DNA from: UBA1227 sp964539045
GTDB taxonomy: Bacteria > Bacillota > Clostridia > Oscillospirales > Acutalibacteraceae
Direction of reading: 5' to 3'
DNA length: 17,672 nucleotides
Assembly: GCA_964539045.1 (NCBI GenBank)
Contig: CAZIHW010000061.1
Location: 1-17,672, forward strand
The position numbers and the translations under genes were made by a program. Under the pieces are notes generated by a model. It was given only the letters and a program-made list of their open reading frames with translations. It made no database searches and was not told the DNA's origin. Position 1 is the stretch's first letter. Each line of letters starts with the position of its first letter. This document shows positions 1 to 6,604 of this stretch, one piece after another.

Positions 1-2
1 CC

Positions 3-140
3 ATCCGCCAATGCGTTTTGAAAAGAGGGCTTGCCACATGCGGCGAGTGCCCGGAAAGGAACGGCTGTCATACTGTAGGAGCGGTCTGGGACAGCAATCC
101 GGAAGCAAGGCACGCTTTTGACAAAAATCCCGAACGCTGA
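3..140 (+). CDS. C-terminal fragment of a Cys-rich DUF3795-like protein (5' end outside the window)
   Basis: The frame is open from the window edge to TGA at 138-140 and gives 45 residues. They carry a Cys pattern C-x8-C-x2-C-x5-C, in the order RQC, ATCGEC, NGC, followed by a helical-looking tail with NPEARHAF. This resembles the C-terminal end of DUF3795 proteins, which have several CxxC pairs and often carry a Cys-rich knuckle and a short helix here. The function of that family is unknown and metal binding is only an inference. The other two forward frames lack such a pattern: one stops early and the other is Arg-rich. The stop codon sits in the loop of a terminator hairpin, which supports this being the real end of a gene. 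The family assignment is tentative because only the last part is visible. Confidence 0.5.
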   Translation: MRQCVLKRGLATCGECPERNGCHTVGAVWDSNPEARHAFDKNPER

Positions 141-156
141 TGCGTTCGGGATTTTT
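123..156. terminator. Bidirectional intrinsic terminator
   Basis: A perfect 15-bp stem (AAAAATCCCGAACGC pairing with GCGTTCGGGATTTTT) encloses the loop TGAT. An A-run on the left arm and a T-run on the right arm let it work on both strands. It lies between the convergent Cys-rich gene and the ABC permease gene. The upstream gene's stop codon (138-140) falls in the loop. Confidence 0.9.
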
Positions 157-183
157 ACTTATTTGCTATTCGCTTTTCACTGC

Positions 184-915
184 TTATTTATTGTCGCTTA
201 TCATTTGCTTTTTGAATATTATTACCGATGCAACTAAAATGGCAATAGTATAAATAACAAAGATAACAATATTTCTTATTGAAATGCTTTCTAAATTGTC
301 ATTCATTATTCCTTTTAATATTGTTAAACAGGATTCAAAAGGTAAGTATTCGCAAATCTTACCAAATACATTGCCTAATGTTTCTTTCGGGAAATACATA
401 CCGCTTGTAAAACACACAAGCTGAACTACAATACTCGATATTCCGGAAGATGCCTTCTCAGAAGAAATACTTCCTATTATTATTCCTATGGCTATGAACA
501 AAATTGCGATAATTATTGACATAAGTATTGTCCAAATAATATTTATGCTGAATTTCAAACCTAAAATTATTGCCAGAATAAAGAACAATACGTTTTGTAT
601 CAAAATAATTGGAATAATTGATAACATATATCCCAATATGTAATCTGTTGATTTCATGGGACTGATTCCGAGTCTTACCAGCAAGGATGTGGTTCTGTCC
701 TTACTGATTAACATTGCTGTAAACAATGTTATGAACGAAAATCCAAAGACTATAATTCCGGGTGTAAAATTCTCTAATTCATAACTTTTATTGGGTATAT
801 CAAATTGCTGAAATATAAACAGTAAAAATAGAGGTAAAATTATAGCAAAGATTAAACTTAACGGATCTCTGATGATTTCTTTAAAATTTCTTTTTGCAAA
901 ATTTAATGTCCTCAT
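184..915 (-). CDS. ABC-2 type transporter permease
   Basis: This is a 243-residue integral membrane protein with about six hydrophobic segments, near residues 20-38, 52-73, 92-118, 125-150, 158-178 and 215-235 of the longest frame. That is the usual size and topology of single-domain ABC-2 permeases that pair with one soluble ATPase to export a drug, peptide or lipid; the substrate cannot be told. The ATG at 915 is chosen because GGAGG lies about 11 nt upstream. A GTG at 927 is in frame but sits inside that ribosome-binding site. The start is 1 nt after the ATPase stop codon, so the two are translationally coupled. The gene is strongly AT-rich compared with the pyr genes in the same window. 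It is the last gene of the AbrB-ATPase-permease cassette and ends at the bidirectional terminator. Confidence 0.85.
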   Translation of the reverse strand: MRTLNFAKRNFKEIIRDPLSLIFAIILPLFLLFIFQQFDIPNKSYELENFTPGIIVFGFSFITLFTAMLISKDRTTSLLVRLGISPMKSTDYILGYMLSIIPIILIQNVLFFILAIILGLKFSINIIWTILMSIIIAILFIAIGIIIGSISSEKASSGISSIVVQLVCFTSGMYFPKETLGNVFGKICEYLPFESCLTILKGIMNDNLESISIRNIVIFVIYTIAILVASVIIFKKQMISDNK

Positions 916-916
916 A

Positions 917-1639
917 TTATAATTCACCTCCTGTTGCTATTTTTACGAATGCATCCTCAAAATTCTCAGCATTTGTTTTCTCTATCAGTTCTTTTGCAGT
1001 TCCTACATCTATCAAATTTCCTTTTGCCATTATACCTATTCTATCCGACAAACTTTCTGCTTCTTCCATATAATGAGTTGTTAATATTATTGTTATTTTA
1101 CCTTTTAACTTTTCAATAACCGACCATAACTCTTTTCTTGCAATTACATCCAGTCCGAGTGTCGGCTCATCTAAGAACAGTATTTTGGGTTCGTTTATCA
1201 ATGAAATAGCTATAGATACTTTTCTTTGCCATCCTCCGGACAATGTTTTTGCTTTTTGATTTAATACTTCATCTAATTTAAACATTTTGATTAATTCATT
1301 TAGTTTCTCTTGTTTATTCGGAATTTGATATACGCCTGCCATAAATTCTAAGTTTTCTTTTACGGAAAGGTTAGGGGCTATGGCTGTTTCCTGCGGAGAT
1401 ACATTCAGTATCTCCTTTATTTTTTGTCTGTCTTTTATAATATCCAATCCCAATATCTTTATATCTCCGTCTGTCGGTAATATCAGAGTTGAAAGCATTT
1501 TTATAGTCGTAGTTTTTCCTGCTCCGTTTGTACCGAGTAAAGCAAATAATTCGCCTTCGTTTATTTTTAAATCAATTTCATTTACTGCTGTTTTATCTTT
1601 AAATTTTTTTGTCAATTTACTTGTTTCTATAGCTAACAC
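917..1639 (-). CDS. ABC transporter ATP-binding protein (partner of the ABC-2 permease)
   Basis: This 240-residue nucleotide-binding subunit has all the motifs needed for ATP hydrolysis: Walker A GTNGAGKTT at residues 36-44, Q-loop Gln83, signature LSGGW at 133-137, Walker B ILFLDEP at 153-159, D-loop GLD at 162-164 and H-loop His189. The length fits the short drug/antimicrobial exporter ATPases (CcmA/YhaQ type), which dimerise under the membrane and drive an ABC-2 permease. The start is GTG at 1639; GGAGG lies 10 nt upstream inside the last codons of the AbrB-type gene, whose stop is only 3 nt away. The permease follows 1 nt after the stop. The product probably exports a toxic compound or peptide, but the substrate is unknown. 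Base composition is AT-rich, like the rest of the cassette. Confidence 0.92.
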   Translation of the reverse strand: MLAIETSKLTKKFKDKTAVNEIDLKINEGELFALLGTNGAGKTTTIKMLSTLILPTDGDIKILGLDIIKDRQKIKEILNVSPQETAIAPNLSVKENLEFMAGVYQIPNKQEKLNELIKMFKLDEVLNQKAKTLSGGWQRKVSIAISLINEPKILFLDEPTLGLDVIARKELWSVIEKLKGKITIILTTHYMEEAESLSDRIGIMAKGNLIDVGTAKELIEKTNAENFEDAFVKIATGGEL

Positions 1640-1642
1640 TTC

Positions 1643-1846
1643 TTATTTGCCTCCTTTTGGGAATACTTTATTTGTCAGATCTTCTATTGCATCTGCTTTT
1701 AATAGGGCAATACCTTGTGCTTTATCACAGAGCACAATAATTGAATCGCCGGGATTTATATCAAACATATCCCTTGCTTCTTTAGGAATTACAATTTGTC
1801 CTTTCTCTCCGACTTTGCTTATACCTACAAACTTGTCTTTTGCCAT
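1643..1846 (-). CDS. AbrB/SpoVT-type DNA-binding regulator
   Basis: This 67-residue protein has a typical AbrB N-terminal swapped-hairpin domain: SKVGEKGQIVIPKEARDMFDI at residues 10-30, followed by NPGDSIIVL. Proteins of this fold bind DNA as dimers or tetramers and are commonly repressors of adjacent transporters or antitoxins; this one lacks the long AbrB C-terminal multimerisation domain. ATG at 1846 has the ribosome-binding site GGAGGTAG about 7 nt upstream. It is the first gene of a three-gene transcript with the ABC ATPase and permease, and those genes are tightly packed behind it. The promoter just upstream is overlaid by a 9-bp repeat array, so autorepression is the simplest reading. 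A MazE-like antitoxin role is unlikely because no toxin gene follows. Confidence 0.88.
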   Translation of the reverse strand: MAKDKFVGISKVGEKGQIVIPKEARDMFDINPGDSIIVLCDKAQGIALLKADAIEDLTNKVFPKGGK

Positions 1847-1862
1847 TTTTATCTACCTCCAG

Positions 1863-1920
1863 GTTATACTTGTTATACTTACAAATTGTACAAGTTATAC
1901 TTTTCATACTTATTATACCT
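1863..1920. repeat. Array of 9-bp repeats (consensus GTTATACTT) at the cassette promoter
   Basis: Exact GTTATACTT copies start at 1863, 1872 and 1894. Degenerate copies start at 1903 (TTCATACTT) and 1912 (ATTATACCT). The two blocks are tandem with a 9-bp step and are separated by 13 bp that contain the palindrome TTGTACAA. The last copy includes the -10 box, and the rest cover the presumed start site and 5' leader of the AbrB-type gene. This is a likely operator for that protein (inference from position). Confidence 0.6.
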
Positions 1921-1940
1921 TTGGGGACAGGGGAAAGCAA
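1912..1940 (-). promoter_or_regulatory. Promoter of the AbrB-ABC cassette
   Basis: On the minus strand a perfect -10 TATAAT (1917-1912) lies exactly 17 bp from a weak -35 TTGCTT (1940-1935). Transcription would start near 1905, about 60 nt before the AbrB-type start codon, inside the 9-bp repeat array. Confidence 0.6.
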
Positions 1941-2076
1941 TATGTATTTCAATATTCTATTACTTTCATCAAAACTACATAAAACACAATACTTATGATT
2001 TTTATAACAAATGACACACAAAATACCGGATACGTTATGCATTTTTTACGAATTTTAATTTTCGACAAATTTCTAC
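1941..2076. other. AT-rich intergenic stretch between divergent units
   Basis: This stretch separates the minus-strand cassette promoter from the uraA leader promoter. Short open frames cross it on both strands, but none has a ribosome-binding site or a recognisable product. No repeat or RNA gene is seen here. Confidence 0.5.
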
Positions 2077-2106
2077 TTGAAACGGTGCAATATATCATGT
2101 TAATAT
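2077..2106 (+). promoter_or_regulatory. Candidate promoter of the uraA leader
   Basis: A -35 box TTGAAA at 2077-2082 is separated by 18 bp from TAATAT at 2101-2106. Transcription would start near 2113 and give a leader of almost 200 nt before uraA, which includes the leader ORF and the terminator. The -10 box is only a partial match. Confidence 0.4.
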
Positions 2107-2141
2107 TGAAATCGAGAATTAGGGTAGGAGGGGCCATTATC

Positions 2142-2246
2142 ATGGAAATCAGATCTTATTTTAAGATTGAAAATTCCTTGGATAAGTGCTTTTATTTTTC
2201 CCACCTCAAAATTGAAGATGGTTTTGTTGACAACTTTTCTATTTGA
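2142..2246 (+). CDS. Short leader peptide ORF upstream of uraA (34 codons)
   Basis: An ATG at 2142 follows a strong ribosome-binding site (TAGGAGG at 2125-2131, about 10 nt away). It opens a 34-residue frame that starts MEIRSYFKIE, ends DNFSI, and has TGA at 2244-2246. The peptide is rich in Phe and Tyr, and the mRNA has a U-rich tract around 2189-2200 in its middle (codons for Cys-Phe-Tyr-Phe-Ser). The last codons form the 5' arm of an intrinsic terminator, and the stop codon spans the loop and the first bases of the 3' arm. A ribosome reaching the stop would cover the hairpin. This is the arrangement expected for coupled attenuation like that of the enterobacterial pyrBI leader, where UTP shortage slows RNA polymerase so that the ribosome can prevent termination. 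The peptide itself matches no family I know. It is probably a control device, not a working product. Confidence 0.65.
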   Translation: MEIRSYFKIENSLDKCFYFSHLKIEDGFVDNFSI

Positions 2247-2262
2247 GAAGTTGTTTTTTTTT
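2230..2262 (+). terminator. Intrinsic terminator / attenuator before uraA
   Basis: ACAACTTTTC pairs with GAGAAGTTGT (10 bp, one G-U) around the loop TATTT, followed by nine T residues (2254-2262). It lies between the leader ORF and uraA, on the strand that would be read into uraA, so it should cut uraA transcription unless it is disrupted. A smaller hairpin (TTAGTG/CACTAA, 2261-2277) follows directly. Confidence 0.85.
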
Positions 2263-2309
2263 AGTGTGCCGCACTAAATGCAAAACCTGAAAGAAAAGGA
2301 GAATGAAAT

Positions 2310-3671
2310 ATGTCAGAAAACACGGCAGTTTATGACGCAAAAACACTTGGTGTTCCAAAGATGCTTATTCTCGGTCTCCAGCACATGTTCGCAATGTTCG
2401 GTGCTACAGTTCTTGTACCTCTTATCACAGGTCTTGACGTGGCTACAACACTTCTTTGCGCAGGACTCGGAACACTTCTCTTCCACTTCATTACCAAAGG
2501 AAAAGTACCGGCATTCCTCGGCTCATCCTTTGCTTTCCTCGGCGGATATGCAGCTATAGCTCCTACAGCTGATGCAGCAGGAAATGCGATTGACAACGCA
2601 AAGCTTCTTCCTTATGCATGCCTCGGTGTTGCATGCGCAGGTATGGTTTACTTTATCCTTGCAGGTCTGATCAAGGCTGTAGGTGTAAACAAGGTAATGC
2701 GCTTCTTCCCACCGGTTGTAACAGGACCTATCATTATAGCTATAGGACTCGGACTTGCAGGTTCTGCCATAAACAACTGCAAAACTGACTGGGTAGTTGC
2801 TTTGACTGCACTTGTAGTAGTTATCGTATTCAACATTTGGGGTAAGGGTATGATGAAAATTATTCCTATTATCCTCGGTGTTGCGGCTTCATATATTATG
2901 GCCCTCATTCGTGGCGGCGTAGATTTTGCACCGATAAAGGAAGCAAAACTTTTCGGACTTCCTATTCATTGGGATGCTACCGTATTCGGCGGTGTTGACT
3001 TCTCAAATAAATCACTTGTTATAAGTGCAATCATAGCAATCGTACCGATAGCTCTTGCTACAATGATGGAGCACATCGGCGATATATCCGCTATCTCAGC
3101 AACAGTTGGTAAGAACTACATAAAGGATCCGGGACTTCATAGAACTCTTGTAGGAGACGGTCTTGCTACAACGCTTGCATCTCTCTTCGGAGGCCCGGCA
3201 AATACAACCTACGGTGAGAACACAGGTGTTCTTGTTCTTACAAAGGTTTACGATCCGAGAGTAATACGCCTTGCAGCTATCTTTGCTTCGGTTCTTGCAT
3301 TCTCTCCTAAGTTCGCAGCAGTTATCGAAACAATCCCGGCAGCAACTATAGGCGGTATATCATTCATACTTTACGGTATGATTTCAGCAGCAGGTGTAAG
3401 AAACATTGTTGAGTCACAGGTTGACTTCACAAACAACAGAAACCTTATAATTGCAGCTGTTATCCTTGTAACATCTCTCGGTCTTGTAGGCGGTGCTACT
3501 TTCTCAGTAGGAAGTGTTACAATTACACTCTCTGCTTTGGCAGTAGCTTCTATCGCAGGTATAGTTCTCAATGCTATACTTCCCGGAAAAGACTTCGACT
3601 TTGAAGAAGATGATCCAAAGGACGTAGGCGCAGATCTTTCGGTTAATCCGAATGCTAAAGCTGAAAAGTAA
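2310..3671 (+). CDS. uraA: Uracil permease (NCS2 family)
   Basis: This 453-residue polytopic membrane protein of the nucleobase:cation symporter-2 family probably takes up uracil with protons. Family landmarks are LGLQHMFAMFGATVLVPLITG (residues 21-41), VPAFLGSSFAF (66-76), FPPVVTGPIIIAIG (133-146), the substrate-site helix ATMMEHIGD (250-258) and YGENTGV (301-307). Glu254 and Glu303 align with the substrate-binding glutamates of E. coli UraA. Asp258 occupies the place of a His in that protein, so some doubt about the exact substrate remains (xanthine/uric acid members exist). The hydrophilic acidic tail (about residues 428-453) should be cytoplasmic. AAGGAG lies 8 nt before ATG 2310. The gene follows a leader with an attenuator-like terminator and is followed by its own terminator, just upstream of the pyr operon. 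Together these support a role in pyrimidine salvage. Confidence 0.88.
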   Translation: MSENTAVYDAKTLGVPKMLILGLQHMFAMFGATVLVPLITGLDVATTLLCAGLGTLLFHFITKGKVPAFLGSSFAFLGGYAAIAPTADAAGNAIDNAKLLPYACLGVACAGMVYFILAGLIKAVGVNKVMRFFPPVVTGPIIIAIGLGLAGSAINNCKTDWVVALTALVVVIVFNIWGKGMMKIIPIILGVAASYIMALIRGGVDFAPIKEAKLFGLPIHWDATVFGGVDFSNKSLVISAIIAIVPIALATMMEHIGDISAISATVGKNYIKDPGLHRTLVGDGLATTLASLFGGPANTTYGENTGVLVLTKVYDPRVIRLAAIFASVLAFSPKFAAVIETIPAATIGGISFILYGMISAAGVRNIVESQVDFTNNRNLIIAAVILVTSLGLVGGATFSVGSVTITLSALAVASIAGIVLNAILPGKDFDFEEDDPKDVGADLSVNPNAKAEK

Positions 3672-3681
3672 TAAATTAAAT

Positions 3682-3716
3682 AAAGGAAGTACACTTTTAC
3701 GGTGTACTTCCTTTTT
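3682..3716 (+). terminator. Intrinsic terminator after uraA
   Basis: AAAGGAAGTACAC pairs with GTGTACTTCCTTT around a 7-nt loop (TTTTACG) and runs into a T-tract at 3712-3716. It stands 47 nt before the pyrC start codon, so it either ends the uraA transcript or acts as a partial barrier to the pyr operon. Confidence 0.85.
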
Positions 3717-3762
3717 AAAAATAGCATGTTAAAACTTAGTGAAGAATTGTTGGAGGATAAAA

Positions 3763-4959
3763 ATGAAAAACATCGGAGGCTCTCAAAACTTAAACAATGT
3801 TTCTGATTTTGTTTCTTCAAATTACTTTATCTTTCCCGGTTTTTGCGATGTGCATGTGCATTTTCGCGAGCCGGGTTTTTCTTACAAAGAGACAATAAGA
3901 ACGGGCTCTTTGTCTGCGGCACGCGGTGGATATACAACAGTTTGCACCATGCCGAATTTAAATCCTGTTCCGGACACTAAGGAACATCTCCATGAACAGC
4001 TTGATATAATCAAAAACACGGCGCTTATAGAAGTTCTGCCTTATGCTTCAATAACTGTAAATGAGGCGGGGGCTGAAATAGCAAAACTTGAAGAGCTCTC
4101 AGAGGCAGTTGCTTTTTCTGACGACGGGCACGGCGTACAAAATGAAGATATAATGAAAAGCGCTATGTTACGTGCAAAGGCTATGGGAAAGGTTATAGCT
4201 GCGCATTGTGAAGTGAATGAATTGCTCAAAGGCGGATACATACACGACGGTTTATATGCAAAGAAACACGGACATGCGGGCATATGCAGTGAGAGCGAGT
4301 TTTTGCAGATAGTCAGAGATGTGCGGCTTGCCGGGGAAACAGGATGTTCATACCATGTTTGTCACATCTCAACTAAAGAGAGTGTTGATATAATCAGGAA
4401 AGCGAAGGCAGCCGGCATTGACGTAACCTGCGAAACTGCACCGCATTATCTGGTGCTCGATGAAAATGACATACAGGAAGACGGACGTTTTAAAATGAAT
4501 CCTCCTCTCAGATCCGCCGCAGACAGGGAGGCGCTTCTTGAGGGGTTACAGGATGGTACGATTGATATGATAGCAACTGACCACGCGCCCCACTCGGCGG
4601 AGGAGAAATCCCGTGGACTCAGCAAAAGTGCTTTCGGAGTTGTGGGTCTTGAAACAGCATTTCCTGTACTGTATACAAGGCTCGTAAAAACAGGAATTAT
4701 CACTATTGAAAAGCTTATTGAACTCATGGCTGTAAATCCGCGAAAAAGATTCGGTATTCCGATCAGGGATAATGATTATACAATCTGGGATCTCGAATCC
4801 AAATTTATTGTAAACCCCGAGGAGTTTTTGACAAAGGGAAGAGCTACACCTTTTGAGGGGGAGGAGTTCTTCGGAAAATGTGTAAAGACCGTATTCAACG
4901 GGGAAACAGTTTATTTTGACAAGGATATAGAAGCCGAATGCAGTAAGGAGATAAAATGA
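3763..4959 (+). CDS. pyrC: Dihydroorotase, class I
   Basis: This amidohydrolase closes carbamoyl-aspartate to dihydroorotate, the third step of UMP synthesis. Metal-site residues are visible: His31 and His33 with Arg35 in DVHVHFREPG, the Asp pair at 120-121 in AFSDDG, His148 in AAHCE, His201 in CHISTKES and Asp273 in IATDHAPH. The substrate-binding stretch ETAPHYL (224-230) and NPPLR (246-250) are also present. ATG 3763 is chosen because GGAGG lies 6 nt upstream; a GTG at 3739 is in frame but has no ribosome-binding site. The 398-residue product starts about 28 residues closer to the HxH motif than the B. subtilis enzyme, so the N-terminal beta-strands are short. It is the first gene of the pyr operon and its stop overlaps the pyrK start (ATGA). 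Confidence 0.95.
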   Translation: MKNIGGSQNLNNVSDFVSSNYFIFPGFCDVHVHFREPGFSYKETIRTGSLSAARGGYTTVCTMPNLNPVPDTKEHLHEQLDIIKNTALIEVLPYASITVNEAGAEIAKLEELSEAVAFSDDGHGVQNEDIMKSAMLRAKAMGKVIAAHCEVNELLKGGYIHDGLYAKKHGHAGICSESEFLQIVRDVRLAGETGCSYHVCHISTKESVDIIRKAKAAGIDVTCETAPHYLVLDENDIQEDGRFKMNPPLRSAADREALLEGLQDGTIDMIATDHAPHSAEEKSRGLSKSAFGVVGLETAFPVLYTRLVKTGIITIEKLIELMAVNPRKRFGIPIRDNDYTIWDLESKFIVNPEEFLTKGRATPFEGEEFFGKCVKTVFNGETVYFDKDIEAECSKEIK

Positions 4960-5699
4960 GACAGGCAGTTTTTACGATTATAGAAAACAAATACATTGCC
5001 ACAGATATCTACAAGATGGTGCTGAAGGGCGATGTAAATGAGATAACAGCTCCGGGGCAATTTATTAACATAAAAATACAGGAACTCTTTCTGAGGAGGC
5101 CGATTTCAGTCTGCGATGTAGATTATTCCGCAAGCACCCTTACAATTATCTACAAGGTTGTAGGCAAAGGAACAAGTCTGATGTCAAAAATGTGCTGTGG
5201 GGAAGAACTTGATATATTGGTTGGCCTCGGAAATGGTTATGACCTTACGACGGCAGGAGATTCTCCTGTGCTTGTAGGCGGAGGCGTGGGTGTTCCGCCG
5301 CTTTATATGCTTGCAAAAAGGCTTTTGGAACAAGGCAAAAAAGTTACGGTAATCCTTGGATTTAATACAGAAAAAGAGATCTTTTTGGAAAAAGAGTTTA
5401 AAGAACTCGGCGCGAAAGTTTTTGTGACAACGGTTGACGGAAGCTATGGTATAAAGGGCTTTGTTACGGACGCGCTTAAAGATATTGATTATACATACTT
5501 CTATACTTGCGGTCCTGAGCCGATGCTCAAAGCTATATATAACTGTTCGAAAACATCGGGGCAGATGAGTTTTGAAGAGCGTATGGGCTGCGGCTTCGGT
5601 GCGTGCATGGGATGTTCATGTAAGACAATCTCCGGAAACAAGAGGATATGTAAAGAGGGACCGGTTATGAAGAAGGAGGAGATATTGTGGGAGATATAA
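4956..5699 (+). CDS. pyrK: Dihydroorotate dehydrogenase B, electron transfer subunit
   Basis: This 247-residue FAD/[2Fe-2S] protein passes electrons from the FMN of PyrD to NAD+. The FAD-binding motif RRPIS is at residues 47-51, the nucleotide-binding loop VGGGVGVPPLY at 107-117, and CGPEPM at 185-190. The iron-sulfur Cys set is C212, C217, C220 and C232 in GCGFGACMGCSCK and RICKEGPVM. Its presence next to pyrD defines the NAD-dependent class 1B heterotetramer, as in Lactococcus and Bacillus. The start overlaps the pyrC stop by 4 nt and the end overlaps the pyrD start by 13 nt, so subunit synthesis should be coupled. AAGGAG lies 5 nt before the start codon. Confidence 0.96.
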   Translation: MRQAVFTIIENKYIATDIYKMVLKGDVNEITAPGQFINIKIQELFLRRPISVCDVDYSASTLTIIYKVVGKGTSLMSKMCCGEELDILVGLGNGYDLTTAGDSPVLVGGGVGVPPLYMLAKRLLEQGKKVTVILGFNTEKEIFLEKEFKELGAKVFVTTVDGSYGIKGFVTDALKDIDYTYFYTCGPEPMLKAIYNCSKTSGQMSFEERMGCGFGACMGCSCKTISGNKRICKEGPVMKKEEILWEI

Positions 5700-6604
5700 G
5701 TACTAAAGTAAATCTTTGCGGTATAGAACTTGATAATCCCGTAATACCCGCTTCGGGCACATTCGGTTTCGGTTACGAATTCGCCGAACTTTACGATATA
5801 AATATCCTGGGTACATTTTCATTCAAAGGTACGACTAAAGAGCCGAGATTCGGAAATCCGACTCCGAGGATAGCGGAGTGCACGGCAGGTATGATAAACG
5901 CTGTAGGGCTTCAAAATCCGGGCGTTGATAAAGTTGTAAGCGACGAGCTTGAAAAGTTGAAAAAAGTTTTTCATAAGCCCGTCATGGCAAATGTAAGCGG
6001 TTTCTCGGTTGATGAATATGCCTATACCTGCCAAAAGATCGATGCCTGTGAACAGGTGGGTTGGATTGAAGTAAATGTAAGCTGTCCGAATGTACACGGC
6101 GGCGGAATGAGTTTCGGAACCGATCCTAAGGCTGCTGCGGAAGTTACGAAAGCTGTAAAGGCTGTTACAACAAAGCCTGTTATCATTAAACTCTCGCCGA
6201 ATGTAACGGATATTGTTTCTATAGCTAAGGCCTGTGAAGATGCCGGTGCGGACGGAATCAGCCTTATCAACACACTTCTGGGTATGAGAATAGATCTTAA
6301 GACAAAAAAGCCTGTTATAGCAAATAAAATGGGTGGATTCTCGGGAAGCGCAATCTTTCCCATAGCCCTTAGAATGGTATACCAGGTTTCGGAAGCTGTT
6401 AAAATTCCGGTTGTGGGAATGGGCGGAGTTTCAAGTGCAGAAGACGTGATTGAGATGATGCTCGCCGGTGCCACGGCAGTAGAAGTCGGGGCGGCAAATT
6501 TGGTGAATCCGTTTGCGTGCAAGGAAATAATAGAGGCTCTTCCGGATGTTATGAAAAAGTACGGTATTAACAATTTGGAAGAGATAATAGGAGGCTCAAG
6601 ATAA
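5687..6604 (+). CDS. pyrD: Dihydroorotate dehydrogenase B, catalytic subunit (class 1B)
   Basis: This 305-residue FMN enzyme oxidises dihydroorotate to orotate in complex with PyrK. Family motifs are IPASGTFGFG (residues 20-29), TFSFKGTT (43-50), NAVGLQNPGVD (71-81), VNVSCPN (129-135) with the catalytic Cys133 that marks class 1 enzymes, Lys168 in IIKLSPN, and the FMN phosphate-binding GMGGVSSAEDV (244-254). The start is GTG at 5687, 6 nt after AAGGAGGA; the first 13 nt overlap the end of pyrK. pyrF begins directly after the stop codon. Length and motif spacing are normal for the family. The enzyme is cytoplasmic and NAD-linked, suitable for an anaerobe without a quinone-dependent PyrD. Confidence 0.96.
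   Translation: MGDISTKVNLCGIELDNPVIPASGTFGFGYEFAELYDINILGTFSFKGTTKEPRFGNPTPRIAECTAGMINAVGLQNPGVDKVVSDELEKLKKVFHKPVMANVSGFSVDEYAYTCQKIDACEQVGWIEVNVSCPNVHGGGMSFGTDPKAAAEVTKAVKAVTTKPVIIKLSPNVTDIVSIAKACEDAGADGISLINTLLGMRIDLKTKKPVIANKMGGFSGSAIFPIALRMVYQVSEAVKIPVVGMGGVSSAEDVIEMMLAGATAVEVGAANLVNPFACKEIIEALPDVMKKYGINNLEEIIGGSR

Noticed and set aside
1643..1846. AbrB-type gene as the antitoxin of a toxin-antitoxin pair
   Set aside because: The genes that follow are an ABC ATPase and permease, and no toxin-like ORF is adjacent.
1380..1982. 200-codon plus-strand frame across the ABC ATPase and AbrB-type genes
   Set aside because: It is antisense to two clearly identified genes with intact motifs, and its translation resembles no protein.
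1995..2246. 83-codon reading of the uraA leader frame starting at 1995
   Set aside because: No ribosome-binding site precedes 1995 and it lies upstream of the likely promoter. The internal ATG at 2142 has a strong site.
2077..2262. PyrR-binding leader or riboswitch before uraA
   Set aside because: No UCCNGNGAG-type loop or recognisable riboswitch core was found. The leader ORF plus a single terminator explains the layout better.
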